A stretch of DNA of 64,000 nucleotides from an alpha proteobacterium BAL199 (GTDB lineage: Bacteria > Pseudomonadota > Alphaproteobacteria > Thalassobaculales > Thalassobaculaceae). The notes under the pieces were generated by a model. It worked only from the letters and a program-made list of their open reading frames with translations, made no database searches and was not told where the DNA came from. Location: positions 62,001-126,000 of the forward strand of contig ABHC01000014.1 in NCBI GenBank assembly GCA_000171835.1, in the 5' to 3' direction. The position numbers and the translations under genes were made by a program. Position 1 is the stretch's first letter; every line of letters begins with the position of its first letter. Positions 63,947 to 64,000 of this stretch are shown in pieces.

Positions 63947-64000
63947 TCAGGGGGTCAGCAGGCCTCGGCACCAGGCGATACGTTGGTCGACTTGGTTGAT
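63947..64000 (-). CDS. C-terminal end of a gene running off the right edge
   Basis: From the window edge the minus strand reads INQVDQRIAWCRGLLTP then TGA at 63947-63949. It is 17 residues only, 14 bases upstream of the propeller-like gene start, so it could be the last codons of an operon partner. Nothing more can be said. Confidence 0.3.
   Translation of the reverse strand: MNQVDQRIAWCRGLLTP

Overview
The window is high-G+C, densely coded bacterial chromosome, most likely from an alphaproteobacterium of the Rhodospirillales type. This is inferred from protein character (alphaproteobacterial chemotaxis receptor, SfsA, FabI-AroC-DnaJ-PdxH neighbourhood, TRAP-type binding protein) and from strong G/C third-position bias, which also creates many long spurious antisense reading frames. 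Only one RNA gene is seen, a tRNA-Leu(UAA) at 10127-10211. No rRNA, CRISPR array or prophage is visible.

Layout. 1-6.5 kb: an operon on the minus strand (map, sfsA, FAD oxidoreductase) behind a chemotaxis receptor with a frameshift, then a plus-strand group (CinA-like, enoyl-CoA hydratase, small exported protein). 6.6-8.7 kb: an ammonium transporter fused to a histidine kinase. 8.7-11.7 kb: a TetR/membrane-protein divergent pair with a clear operator cluster, the tRNA, and a gamma-butyrobetaine-type dioxygenase. 11.6-16.3 kb: a minus-strand operon (branched-chain aminotransferase, DsbA-like isomerase, alpha/beta hydrolase, PLP desulfhydrase/deaminase, tiny membrane protein) whose hydrolase is split by a complete IS630-family element. 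16.4-28.2 kb: a sensor kinase, two co-transcribed proteins of unknown function, an HD hydrolase, an iron alcohol dehydrogenase, transporters and a SPOR lipoprotein. 28.4-36.4 kb: catabolic genes (class II aldolase, three amidohydrolases including a D-hydantoinase, an orphan TRAP binding protein).

33.7-44.0 kb is the most unusual part. Five FkbM-family methyltransferase genes, all on the minus strand, alternate with two copies of a large glycosyltransferase-like gene (resembling the TIGR04372 family) on the plus strand. The array lies between a D-hydantoinase and a D-carbamoylase gene, which normally work together. One glycosyltransferase copy has a single-base frameshift and one methyltransferase copy has an in-frame stop, so the array looks as if it is being duplicated and is decaying, or as if the assembly contains errors.

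44-64 kb: D-carbamoylase, a TPR protein, an extensin-like protein, tlyA, a DUF2806-like protein, a FliL-like protein, sppA, aroC, fabI, a YihY/BrkB membrane protein, a CbpA-type DnaJ protein, a glycine-zipper lipoprotein, pdxH, a cation efflux protein, a kinase-like/P-loop fusion, a universal stress protein, an SDR, a glutamine amidotransferase and a secreted propeller-like protein. Two perfectly identical 94-bp miniature elements in opposite orientation (48245-48338 and 56734-56827) have ends resembling those of the IS630 element. All three insertions sit in CTAG sites.
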